In this document: positions 32,266 through 39,297 of the stretch, piece after piece
How positions within the stretch are numbered: the stretch's first letter is position 1
Layout of the letters: every line of letters begins with the position of its first letter
Assembly (NCBI GenBank): GCA_004297775.1
Contig: SCUE01000021.1
Span: 1-48,439 of the forward strand
DNA length: 48,439 nt
Origin: Chloroflexota bacterium
Lineage (GTDB): Bacteria; Chloroflexota; UBA6077; FW602-bin22
Direction of reading: 5' to 3'
Program-made: the position numbers and the translations under genes
The notes under the pieces: generated by a model
What the model was told of the DNA's origin: nothing
Database searches by the model: none
Seen by the model: the letters and a program-made list of their open reading frames with translations, nothing else

Positions 32266-33126
32266 TCACGCGATCGCGATCGGGTTCACCGGCGACCCGA
32301 TTCCGCGCACCAGCCGCAGCGGCGCGAGGACGAAGAGGAACTCGTACACGCGCGCGGCGGCGAGTTCCTCGAGGTCCAGGTATTCGATCAGATAACCGCC
32401 GAGGTCGCGAATCACGCCGACGTGAACCGCCATCTGGATGCCGTCCTCCGGTGGCAGCACCTCGACCGCGCAGTTATCGGCACCCAGGGCGATCAGTTCG
32501 TGCTGCCGGAACCACTCGACAGTGTCACGTCCCGGTCCGGGCTCGTCCATCCGATCGAACCGGGCGCGATCGCGCGTCAGCATCTGAATCCAGCCAGTTC
32601 GGACGAGGACGATGTCGCCAGGCCGGATCTCGACTGCCTGCGCCCGGGCAACCGCGTCGAGCTCAGCGGCTGAGATCGCCTGACCTGGTTCGAGATAGTC
32701 GACGCCGCGAAGCCGCGCCACGTCGAGCAGGACGCCACGACCGGCGATCGACTGGACGTTATGGACGCCGTTGCGCGGCGCGCCGGTGTGATCGATCTCG
32801 GATGACGGATAGCCGTTGTAGAGGGCACCATCGACCCAGACGTGGCAGAGCGCGTCGAGGTGGGTCGCGGTGTGCGTGTGCATGAGAATAAGGTCGTCGG
32901 CGCTCGACATCGCGGGGCCAGGTCGCTCGGTCTTCGATGCGCGATGCCAGAGCGCGTTGCGGGTCGGTGTCTTCGGCGCTTCGGGCGAAAGGTCCAGGCC
33001 GAGACTGAACACTCGGCCGGTCTTCACCAGCGACGCGGCGTGGCGAACGTGCTCGGGCAACAAGATGTTGAGCGTGCCACGCTCGTCGTCCGCGCCCCAG
33101 CGGCCCCAGTTATTCGGTGCAGTCAT
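32266..33126 (-). CDS. Cyclase-family protein (kynurenine formamidase-like)
   Basis: A 286-residue metal-dependent hydrolase of the PF04199 'cyclase' family. The hallmark is HTHTATHLDALCHVW, the H-x-G-T-H-x-D metal motif in a variant form. NWGRWGADDERGTLNIL at the N-terminus and IRPGDIVLVRTGW and GADNCAVEVLPP later are all typical. Members hydrolyse formyl or amide groups, or lactones. ATG 33126 is divergent from the Gfo/Idh gene; about 110 bp separate the two. Confidence 0.88.
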   Translation of the reverse strand: MTAPNNWGRWGADDERGTLNILLPEHVRHAASLVKTGRVFSLGLDLSPEAPKTPTRNALWHRASKTERPGPAMSSADDLILMHTHTATHLDALCHVWVDGALYNGYPSSEIDHTGAPRNGVHNVQSIAGRGVLLDVARLRGVDYLEPGQAISAAELDAVARAQAVEIRPGDIVLVRTGWIQMLTRDRARFDRMDEPGPGRDTVEWFRQHELIALGADNCAVEVLPPEDGIQMAVHVGVIRDLGGYLIEYLDLEELAAARVYEFLFVLAPLRLVRGIGSPVNPIAIA

Positions 33127-33235
33127 TGGCGCGATTGTATCCGCGCTCGCTGTCGGTTCCTTGAACGGCCGCGATGCGGTCGCGAGCCTTCGAGCCAGGC
33201 GGTAGACTGCGCCTCGTTCGACGGAGGACTCTCAG

Positions 33236-34318
33236 ATGGCACGAACCATTCGCGCGGGTATCATCGGGGCCGGCCACATCACCAACCAGCGCTACCTGAC
33301 CGGGTATCAGCACGTCGCGGACGCCGAGGTATTCGCGCTGGCCGACTCATTCGGCGATCGGGCCGCGAAACTGGCCGCCCAGTGGAACGTACCGCATTCG
33401 TTCACCGACGTGAAGGAAATGCTGGCGCGATCGGAGATCGACGTCGTACACGTCTGCGCGCCACCGTTCACCCACGCGCCACTGGCGATCGCGGCGCTCG
33501 AAGCCGGTAAGCACGTCTACGTCGAGAAGCCACCGGCGTTGAACGCCGATGAAGTGCGCGCGATGGTGCGCGCGGCCCGTCGCGCTGGTAAGAACCTGAT
33601 GATGGGTTCGAACACCGTCTACTACCAGGAAGTGCAGGCGCTTCGCCCGATGATCCGGCGGGGCGACCTCGGCGACATCTACTACGCGAAGATCCTCAGC
33701 CTCGGGCGACGTGGCGCGCCGCACGGCTGGTTTCGGCAACGATCGATGGCTGGCGGTGGTGTCCTGATGGACGGCGTGTCGCACAGCCTCGATGTCGTCC
33801 TCTACTTGCTCGGAACGCCGCGCCCGCGATCGGTCACCGCCCGCGCGTTCGATGAGTTCAAGACCGACCCCGCGCGCGCCAACGGCTACCTGGCAGCCGA
33901 CATCGCCGAGGGTGGCAAAGACGTACCGGTCAGCGAGGTCGAGGAATTCGTGACCGCGTTCGTGCAATTCGAGAATGGCCTGACGCTCAGCGTCGATGCG
34001 GCGTGGAAGGTCCACCTCGACATCAAGGGCGGCATCTTCCTCGGCGGCACCAAGGCTGGCGCACGCGTCTTCCCGCTGGAGATCTTCCGGGACGATGCCG
34101 ACGGGAACCCGACCAGCGAGACACCAACGCTCCCGGAGGACGAAAAGGAGCACATCGGCGCGATTCGCCACTTCGTCGAATGCGCGCGCGACGGCCGCGA
34201 GACCGAATCGCCGGGCGAGCGCAGCATCGTCACGATGGAAGTGTTCGACGCGATCTACGAATCGGCCCGGAATGGCGGCCGCGAGGTCCTCGTGGGGCGA
34301 CAGTCGGCGGCAGTGTAG
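33236..34318 (+). CDS. Gfo/Idh/MocA-family oxidoreductase
   Basis: A 360-residue NAD(P)-dependent sugar oxidoreductase. The Rossmann start is RAGIIGAGHITNQRY. VHVCAPPFTHAPLAIAALEAGKHVYVEKPPALN carries the family's catalytic E-K-P. GGGVLMDGVSHSLDVVLYLLG follows, a diagnostic segment, and then the long beta-sheet C-terminal domain. ATG 33236 has GGAGGA upstream. It would oxidise or reduce a cyclic polyol or sugar and is divergent from the cyclase/hydrolase operon, with which it may share a pathway. Confidence 0.92.
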   Translation: MARTIRAGIIGAGHITNQRYLTGYQHVADAEVFALADSFGDRAAKLAAQWNVPHSFTDVKEMLARSEIDVVHVCAPPFTHAPLAIAALEAGKHVYVEKPPALNADEVRAMVRAARRAGKNLMMGSNTVYYQEVQALRPMIRRGDLGDIYYAKILSLGRRGAPHGWFRQRSMAGGGVLMDGVSHSLDVVLYLLGTPRPRSVTARAFDEFKTDPARANGYLAADIAEGGKDVPVSEVEEFVTAFVQFENGLTLSVDAAWKVHLDIKGGIFLGGTKAGARVFPLEIFRDDADGNPTSETPTLPEDEKEHIGAIRHFVECARDGRETESPGERSIVTMEVFDAIYESARNGGREVLVGRQSAAV

Positions 34319-34428
34319 ACGAATTGGTCGCAAGTGCGCGAACGGTTGAGAGAGATTTAGCCCGACTCTCAGCCGAATCCCAGGATGGGGCGGTACGTTC
34401 GTAGTCACGCCCCCGGGAGATTCGGCCC

Positions 34429-34839
34429 TTGACCAGGAAGCTATCGCGGCGGCTCGTACTCCTCAGCGGTTCGGCCGTCGCGGCCGTGTATCCCCTGGCG
34501 CTGACGTTCCTGGGTGCGCACTACGGACTGTTCGCGATCGTCGCGTTCGTCAATCCGGCGGCGGTGAGCGACCTGTTCCGGCCGCCTTACACGCAGGTGG
34601 CACTCTTCGCCGCCGCCTACATGCTGACCGATCCTCCGACCGCGCCCGGTCGGACGAGCGATCAACTCTGGATCGGCGCGCTCGTTGGGGCGATCGCGGT
34701 CGCCACCCAACTGCTCGGTGCCGGACAGGCGTACGTGCTGCTCGCGATCCTGGCCGGGAACGTCGCGCTCTTCGCGCAACGATCGCGTCACCGCGCCGCG
34801 CTGCGAAATCGCTCGCTGAGGCACGCGCAGTCGCGCTGA
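34429..34839 (+). CDS. Membrane protein resembling the C-terminal part of RnfD/UnbU
   Basis: A 136-residue protein with four to five transmembrane helices. The motif AAAYMLTDPPTAPGRTSDQLWIGALVGAI matches the 'T-D-P-x-T/S-x-P' segment near the C-terminus of the electron-transfer/enediyne-associated RnfD, NqrB and UnbU families, which are about 300 residues. Only that part is here, but it has its own TTG start with GGGAG nine bases upstream. The rest may have been lost, or this is a free-standing short form. No other Rnf genes are nearby. Confidence 0.6.
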   Translation: MTRKLSRRLVLLSGSAVAAVYPLALTFLGAHYGLFAIVAFVNPAAVSDLFRPPYTQVALFAAAYMLTDPPTAPGRTSDQLWIGALVGAIAVATQLLGAGQAYVLLAILAGNVALFAQRSRHRAALRNRSLRHAQSR

Positions 34840-34864
34840 ATCGACGCGGGCTCCTACGACTCCC

Positions 34865-35338
34865 CTACGGTGTGATGATCGCCAGGTCGGGGAAATAGGT
34901 ACAGAAGTAGCCTCGGTCGCGCGTGATGAGACGATTCGTCTGAGTCAAGGCGTGGGCCGCGATCAGGAAGTGGGCGATGATGTGCTGCCGCCACGACAGC
35001 GCGTTTCCGCACTTCACACAGGTCGGTGTAGCCCGTTCACCGCACGATGGACATGCAATGCCATCGATTCGGCGACGCTGATAGGCGCGCCAAGCTTCGC
35101 TGGCACGCCACGCCGCCGCGGGAGAGAGTTCGTCGAGTGTGATCGCGTAAGCGTTGAGAAACGATCCGCACTCTTCCTCGCTCTCGAAACGCACAGCGAG
35201 CTCGGCATACACGATCGGACTGATGACGAGCTTGTCTCTGGCGGCATACATACGAATCGCTCGCTCGGCGGCGTGACCGGCGTCCTGCTCGCCGAGCAGG
35301 ATCGACATCAAAACGTTCGTGTCGATCGCCGTCGCCAC
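34865..35338 (-). CDS. PIN-domain toxin with inserted zinc ribbon
   Basis: A 157-residue PIN protein. ATAIDTNVLMSILLGEQD (D6) starts the fold, VYAELAVRF gives the Glu, and RLITRDRGYFCTYFPDL the C-terminal Asp. Between them is a Cys4 zinc ribbon, C96-x2-C99-x7-C107-x2-C110, followed by SWRQHIIAHFLIAAHAL. Most VapC toxins lack a ribbon, so this enlarges the domain by about 20 residues and may bind RNA or stabilise the dimer. GTG 35338 lies two bases after the antitoxin stop. It is the RNase toxin of the AbrB-type pair. Confidence 0.88.
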   Translation of the reverse strand: MATAIDTNVLMSILLGEQDAGHAAERAIRMYAARDKLVISPIVYAELAVRFESEEECGSFLNAYAITLDELSPAAAWRASEAWRAYQRRRIDGIACPSCGERATPTCVKCGNALSWRQHIIAHFLIAAHALTQTNRLITRDRGYFCTYFPDLAIITP

Positions 35339-35340
35339 GG

Positions 35341-35580
35341 TTAATCCGGGTCGGGTCGGCCACGGACCTCGTCGACGAGTTCGTCCGATGTCCGACCAGA
35401 GAACCGCTCGCGAAGGGCTCCGAACCACTCGTGAGTTCGCTCTTGGCCAGACTGAACTTTTCGCACGTGCACGCCGTTGGCGTCGATCTCGAAATCGACC
35501 TGGCTGCCGGGGTTGAGGCCCAGATACTCGCGGATTCGTTTTGGAAGTGTCACCTGCCCTTTGGAGGTCAAGACTGGCAC
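35341..35580 (-). CDS. AbrB-family antitoxin
   Basis: A 79-residue protein: PVLTSKGQVTLPKRIREYLGLNPGSQVDFEIDANGVHVRK is the swapped-hairpin AbrB/MazE-type DNA-binding fold. An acidic C-terminal tail follows (ERTHEWFGALRERFSGRTSDELVDEVRGRPDPD), typical of VapB antitoxins of PIN toxins. GTG 35580 has AAGGAG six bases upstream; the frame open to 35664 is not coding-like. It and the PIN protein form a two-gene operon. It probably represses its own promoter through the inverted repeat just upstream. Confidence 0.9.
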   Translation of the reverse strand: MPVLTSKGQVTLPKRIREYLGLNPGSQVDFEIDANGVHVRKVQSGQERTHEWFGALRERFSGRTSDELVDEVRGRPDPD

Positions 35581-35591
35581 CCCACACTCCT

Positions 35592-35616
35592 TACCAGAAA
35601 GTAATACTCGCTGGTA
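35592..35616 (-). promoter_or_regulatory. Nested inverted repeat before the AbrB-type antitoxin
   Basis: TACCAG (35592-35597) and CTGGTA (35611-35616) are perfect inverse repeats 13 bp apart. The spacer itself contains AGTA-a-TACT (35600-35608). The stretch is AT-rich and lies 11 bp before the antitoxin start. It fits an autoregulatory operator; not tested. Confidence 0.5.
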
Positions 35617-35807
35617 TGACGATGGCGCAAGTTCGCAGACAGTACCGCGACCGGGTCGCGCCAACGGTTTCTCACGTGGTCCAAGCGGGCGTCCATCCGG
35701 TCGGCTGCGCTATCCTGCCGCTTACCGCGGTCGCCGATTCCATCGGATCGACCCCATCGGGATCGTCGCGTCCGACATCGCGGTCGATCGAGCAAGAAGG
35801 ACGTACG

Positions 35808-37022
35808 ATGATTCGGCAACGATTCCGGCGAGCGAGCGCGTGGCTTGGCGTGGTAGCGATCTTGCTGGGATTGCTCCCTGGGACGGTCGGGGCGCAGCCG
35901 GCTGACTACGCGATCACCGGCGGCCGATTCTTCACCCAGACCGCCAACGGCGGCAACGGCTTCTCGGTCGTCGACGCCGGCACGGACGGAAACGGCCAGG
36001 CGATCCGGTTCTGGGCCGAATTTCAGCGTCTCGGCGGCGTCACGACGCTCGGGTATCCGGCCAGCCGACGTTTCGTCGGGTCGGGCGGATTCACCTACCA
36101 ACTGTTCCAGCGCGGCGCGCTTCAGTGGCGCCCGGAGCGGAACGGCGCGCTTCTGAGCAACATCTTCCAATGGTTCCAGGACGGGAACCAGGACCCGTTC
36201 CTGAAGTCACTCGGCGTCCCGGAACCGATCGCCGATGATGGATCGAACGGCAACTACCAGGCGGCCGTTCAGACTCGCATTGGCTGGATGACCGATCCGG
36301 CGATTCGCCGCCACTTCCTGTCGAGCCCGAACGCGGCGACGATTCGAAACTGGAATCAGGATACCGCGATCGAGCTGTACGGCCTCCCGATGTCGCGTCC
36401 GGAGCGATCCGGTCCGTTCATCGTCCAGCGCTTCCAGCGAATCGCGTTCCAACTCTGGGTCGAAGACGTGTCGGGAATGCCCGCGAAGGGCTCGGTCGTC
36501 GGAATCCTCGGCGGCGATCTTCTGAAGCAATCTGGCATCGTCGGTGGCAACGCGATCGTCGCGGAAGGACCGGGTGGGACTGCCCCGGCGACCGCGGCGC
36601 CGACATCAACTCCGATCGCGGCGGCCGCGACAGCGACGCCGGTCGCCACCACCACCACCGCGACACCCGTGCCAGCCGCGGCGACCGCATGGCGGTTCGA
36701 CGCGCCGAAGCTCTACAAGAACTGCGGCACAACCTACGTCTACGGCAAGGTGAAGGACCAAGCCGGCAGCCCGGTTAACGGCATCTCGGTCCGTTCCTGG
36801 AATGATTGGGGCAACGTCTTCATCAGTGGCAGCGGTTCGGGCGGTCGGGAAGCCGGGTACTGGGACCGGATCATCGGTTCGGGCGTGCGGGCCGGCACCT
36901 GGTACGCGGCCGTGATCGACGGCGCCGGTACGATCTCGTCGCCGGTGGCGGTCTACACGTTCACCGACTCATGCGCCGAGGGCGGCATTCAGCAGATCGA
37001 ACTGGACTTCATCCAGAACTGA
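35808..37022 (+). CDS. Secreted protein with Chloroflexota-type repeat and Thr/Ala linker
   Basis: A 404-residue exported protein. The signal peptide is RQRFRRASAWLGVVAILLG...TVGAQ, cleaved near residue 30. The N-terminal domain (about 33-240) has ITGGRFFTQTANGGNGFSVVD, RFWAEFQRLGGVTTLGYPASRRF and FQRGALQWRP. That is a recurrent secreted-domain motif of Chloroflexota that contacts surfaces or sugars by guess only. A low-complexity Thr/Ala/Pro linker (about 245-295) follows, then a C-terminal domain (WRFDAPKLYKNCGTTYVYG...) that looks like a beta sandwich. ATG 35808 has AAGGA upstream. A strong terminator follows the stop. Confidence 0.85.
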   Translation: MIRQRFRRASAWLGVVAILLGLLPGTVGAQPADYAITGGRFFTQTANGGNGFSVVDAGTDGNGQAIRFWAEFQRLGGVTTLGYPASRRFVGSGGFTYQLFQRGALQWRPERNGALLSNIFQWFQDGNQDPFLKSLGVPEPIADDGSNGNYQAAVQTRIGWMTDPAIRRHFLSSPNAATIRNWNQDTAIELYGLPMSRPERSGPFIVQRFQRIAFQLWVEDVSGMPAKGSVVGILGGDLLKQSGIVGGNAIVAEGPGGTAPATAAPTSTPIAAAATATPVATTTTATPVPAAATAWRFDAPKLYKNCGTTYVYGKVKDQAGSPVNGISVRSWNDWGNVFISGSGSGGREAGYWDRIIGSGVRAGTWYAAVIDGAGTISSPVAVYTFTDSCAEGGIQQIELDFIQN

Positions 37023-37027
37023 GGTTG

Positions 37028-37061
37028 GGTTGGGTGGGTGGCATGTGCCACCCACCCAACC
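37028..37061. terminator. Bidirectional hairpin terminator between convergent genes
   Basis: A perfect 16-bp stem (37028-37043 with 37046-37061) with a 2-base loop lies six bases after the secreted-protein stop. The top strand arm is G/T-rich (GGTTGGGTGGGTGGCA) and the bottom is its complement. There is no T-tract, but the very strong stem between two convergent genes suggests a transcription stop for both. Confidence 0.85.
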
Positions 37062-37115
37062 GGTTAACGCCGCAACTCAGGCGAAGCGCGTCTCCGACCG
37101 CGGCGACACGGCGTT

Positions 37116-38036
37116 TCAGCCGAAACGCGGGATGATCTGCTCCGAGACGCGGTGCCAATTGTCGAGATCGACCCCCAGCGGCGAACTGAGAATGAAGTAG
37201 CCGATCCCCAGGTCGACGAGCTCGCGGAGGCGCGCCTCGATTGCGTCCGGCGTGCCGCTGATGAGCGCGGCCGGGCGACGACCGCCGGCGGCGCTCCGTA
37301 ACTGCGCCTCGGTCGGCTCGCCGACGAAGATCGCGACATTCGTCGATCGGGTAATCTCGCGCGGATCGCGGCCGTACCCGCGCGCGTAGGTGTCGATCAG
37401 GTCGAGCTTCCGCTTGAGCGTGTCGGCATCGCCAAATCCGTGCCAGATGTCGGCATGCCGCGCGACGACGCGTAGCGTCAGTTGCTCGCCACCGCCGCCG
37501 ATCATGATCGGCGGTCGCGGCCGCTGCACCGGCTGCGGGTTCATGAAGAGATCGGTCGCCTTGATGTACTTCCCTTCGTAGGTGACCTTTTTGGTCGGAT
37601 CGCCGCTCCAGAGCAGCTTGGCCAGTTCGATCGTCTCCCGCAGCTTGCCGATCCGCTCCTTCGGTGTCGTGAACGGCAGATCGAAGGCGCGGAACTCGCG
37701 CTCGGCCCAGCCGGCGCCGATGCCGAAGTCGAATCGACCGTTCGAAATGACGTCAATCTGCGTCGCGAGCTTGATCGTCATGCCGGCGTTCCGGTAGGCC
37801 GCGCCGCTCACGAGCGCGCCGATGCGGATGCGCTTGGTCGCGGCCGCGAACGCGGCCATCGTCGCATAGCACTCGTGGCAGGATCCGTTCATATCGCCGC
37901 CGATTGGCATCAGATGGTCGAACGACCAGAAGGTTTCGAACGCCATCTCGTCGGCCGCGCGCACGATGCCGATGTACTCGTTCCACTCAATATTCTGCGT
38001 ATTCAACGCGACGGCGAATCGAACGCGTGGTGCCAA
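37116..38036 (-). CDS. Luciferase-like monooxygenase (LLM, F420/FMN type)
   Basis: A 306-residue TIM-barrel flavin/F420-dependent oxidoreductase. Segments are FWSFDHLMPIGGDMNGSCHECY, IRIGALVSGAAYRNAGMTIKLATQIDVIS, GRFDFGIGAGWAEREFRAF and PPIMIGGGGEQLTLRVVARHADIW, all diagnostic of the LLM family. It would oxidise or reduce small organic substrates using reduced flavin or F420. TTG 38036 has GGAGG five bases upstream. It is divergent from the dienelactone hydrolase gene. Confidence 0.9.
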   Translation of the reverse strand: MAPRVRFAVALNTQNIEWNEYIGIVRAADEMAFETFWSFDHLMPIGGDMNGSCHECYATMAAFAAATKRIRIGALVSGAAYRNAGMTIKLATQIDVISNGRFDFGIGAGWAEREFRAFDLPFTTPKERIGKLRETIELAKLLWSGDPTKKVTYEGKYIKATDLFMNPQPVQRPRPPIMIGGGGEQLTLRVVARHADIWHGFGDADTLKRKLDLIDTYARGYGRDPREITRSTNVAIFVGEPTEAQLRSAAGGRRPAALISGTPDAIEARLRELVDLGIGYFILSSPLGVDLDNWHRVSEQIIPRFG

Positions 38037-38239
38037 GGCTTCCTCCCGGGGACAATGCGCGCTCGGTCCGCCGACGCGGGGCGCGATGTCGGCCGCGATT
38101 GTACGGGCCAGACTGTTCCTTCACGGCAGATCGCCGCAATGCGACGCTTTCGCGCGGCGCCGGTATCATCTCGTCAGCACCGGATCGGGTCTCACTTCGG
38201 GAACGACGCGATCCGACAACTTCGGGAGGGAAAGCGCGC

Positions 38240-39004
38240 ATGTGGAACTCATTTCGCACCGACGGTCACCAGGGAATGGTGGCGGGAACAACGACCTACG
38301 CTGGCGGCGGTGGCGATCGTATCCACGCCTACGTCGCGCGGCCGGAGGGACCGGGACCGTTCCCCGGCCTGGTACTCGTCCACCACATGCCGGGCTGGGA
38401 TGAGTTCTATCTCGAGTTCACGCGGCGTTTCGCGGCGCACGGCTACGTGGCGATGTGTCCCGACCTGTACTGCCGCGTCGGTCACGGCAGCCCGGATGAC
38501 GTGGCGGCGGCCGTGCGCGCGCAGGGCGGTGTCGCCGACGACGCGGTCGTGGCCGATCTGGCCGCGGCCCGCGATTGGGTGAAGTCGCTGCCGACGAGCA
38601 ATGGCAAGGTTGGCATCGTCGGCACCTGTTCGGGCGGGCGACACGCGGTCCTGACCGCCAGCCGGGCGCCCGGGTTCGACGCCGTGATCGATCTGTGGGG
38701 TGGCGGCGTCGTCGCGACGCCGGAACAATTGACCCCGAATCGGCCGGTTGCGCCGATCGACTACACAAAGGATCTCAACCTGCCACTGCTCGGCATCTTC
38801 GGCAACGACGATCAGAGCCCGCCGCCGGACCAGGTGAATCTGCACGAAGAGGCGCTGAAGCGGCACGGCAAGACGTACGAGTTCCACCGCTACGACGGCG
38901 CCGGGCACGGGTTCTTCTACTACGATCGACCGGCGTACCGGGCGCAACAGGCGATGGACGCCTGGGCCAAGGTATTCGACTTTCTCGGCCGCACGCTCAG
39001 TTAG
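38240..39004 (+). CDS. Dienelactone hydrolase family protein
   Basis: A 254-residue alpha/beta hydrolase of the dienelactone hydrolase family, which opens lactones such as those of aromatic-degradation pathways. PGLVLVHHMPGWDEF is the oxyanion region, VGIVGTCSGGRHA holds the Cys nucleophile (G-x-C-x-G-G), LLGIFGNDDQSPPPDQ the Asp and YDGAGHGFFYYDR the His. The Cys-Asp-His triad is complete. GGAGGG lies nine bases before ATG 38240. The DUF6295-like gene follows 10 bp after its stop, so the two are an operon. Confidence 0.9.
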   Translation: MWNSFRTDGHQGMVAGTTTYAGGGGDRIHAYVARPEGPGPFPGLVLVHHMPGWDEFYLEFTRRFAAHGYVAMCPDLYCRVGHGSPDDVAAAVRAQGGVADDAVVADLAAARDWVKSLPTSNGKVGIVGTCSGGRHAVLTASRAPGFDAVIDLWGGGVVATPEQLTPNRPVAPIDYTKDLNLPLLGIFGNDDQSPPPDQVNLHEEALKRHGKTYEFHRYDGAGHGFFYYDRPAYRAQQAMDAWAKVFDFLGRTLS

Positions 39005-39014
39005 GGAGGTCGCC

Positions 39015-39275
39015 ATGTGCACGATGATTTCGCTCACGACGCAGATCGAGGGAACTGGCAAGGGACCGAGTGGCTGGTTTCCCGTCAGCCAGGCCAACGT
39101 CGGCTTCGATCACCCATTCAACGCGCCGTACGACCACGCGATCCTGCTCGATTTCGTGAATCCGGGCCTGGGACCGAGCGCGCGCGTCGCGGTCGAGATG
39201 AGTCTCGATTCCGGCCGCGCGCTGCTCGAACGATTGCGCGCCGCGATCGACGAGGCGGAGCGGACAGGCCTGTAG
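39015..39275 (+). CDS. Small conserved protein (DUF6295-like)
   Basis: An 86-residue protein: MCTMISLTTQIEGTGKGPSGWFPVSQANVGFDHPFNAPYDHAILLDF, then a helical C-terminus (DSGRALLERLRAAIDEAER). MCTxIS...G-x-GKG-x-x-GW-F and the DHP motif are those of the small DUF6295 family as I remember it. There is no membrane segment. It follows the hydrolase gene by 10 bp and starts at ATG with AGGGAGG upstream. Function unknown; a partner to the hydrolase is plausible. Confidence 0.7.
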   Translation: MCTMISLTTQIEGTGKGPSGWFPVSQANVGFDHPFNAPYDHAILLDFVNPGLGPSARVAVEMSLDSGRALLERLRAAIDEAERTGL

Positions 39276-39297
39276 TCAACGCTCGATCACAAGTCCC

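Noticed and set aside
33347..34408. 353-codon minus-strand frame opposite the Gfo/Idh/MocA gene
   Set aside because: Antisense shadow; no motif, and the plus-strand gene is unambiguous.
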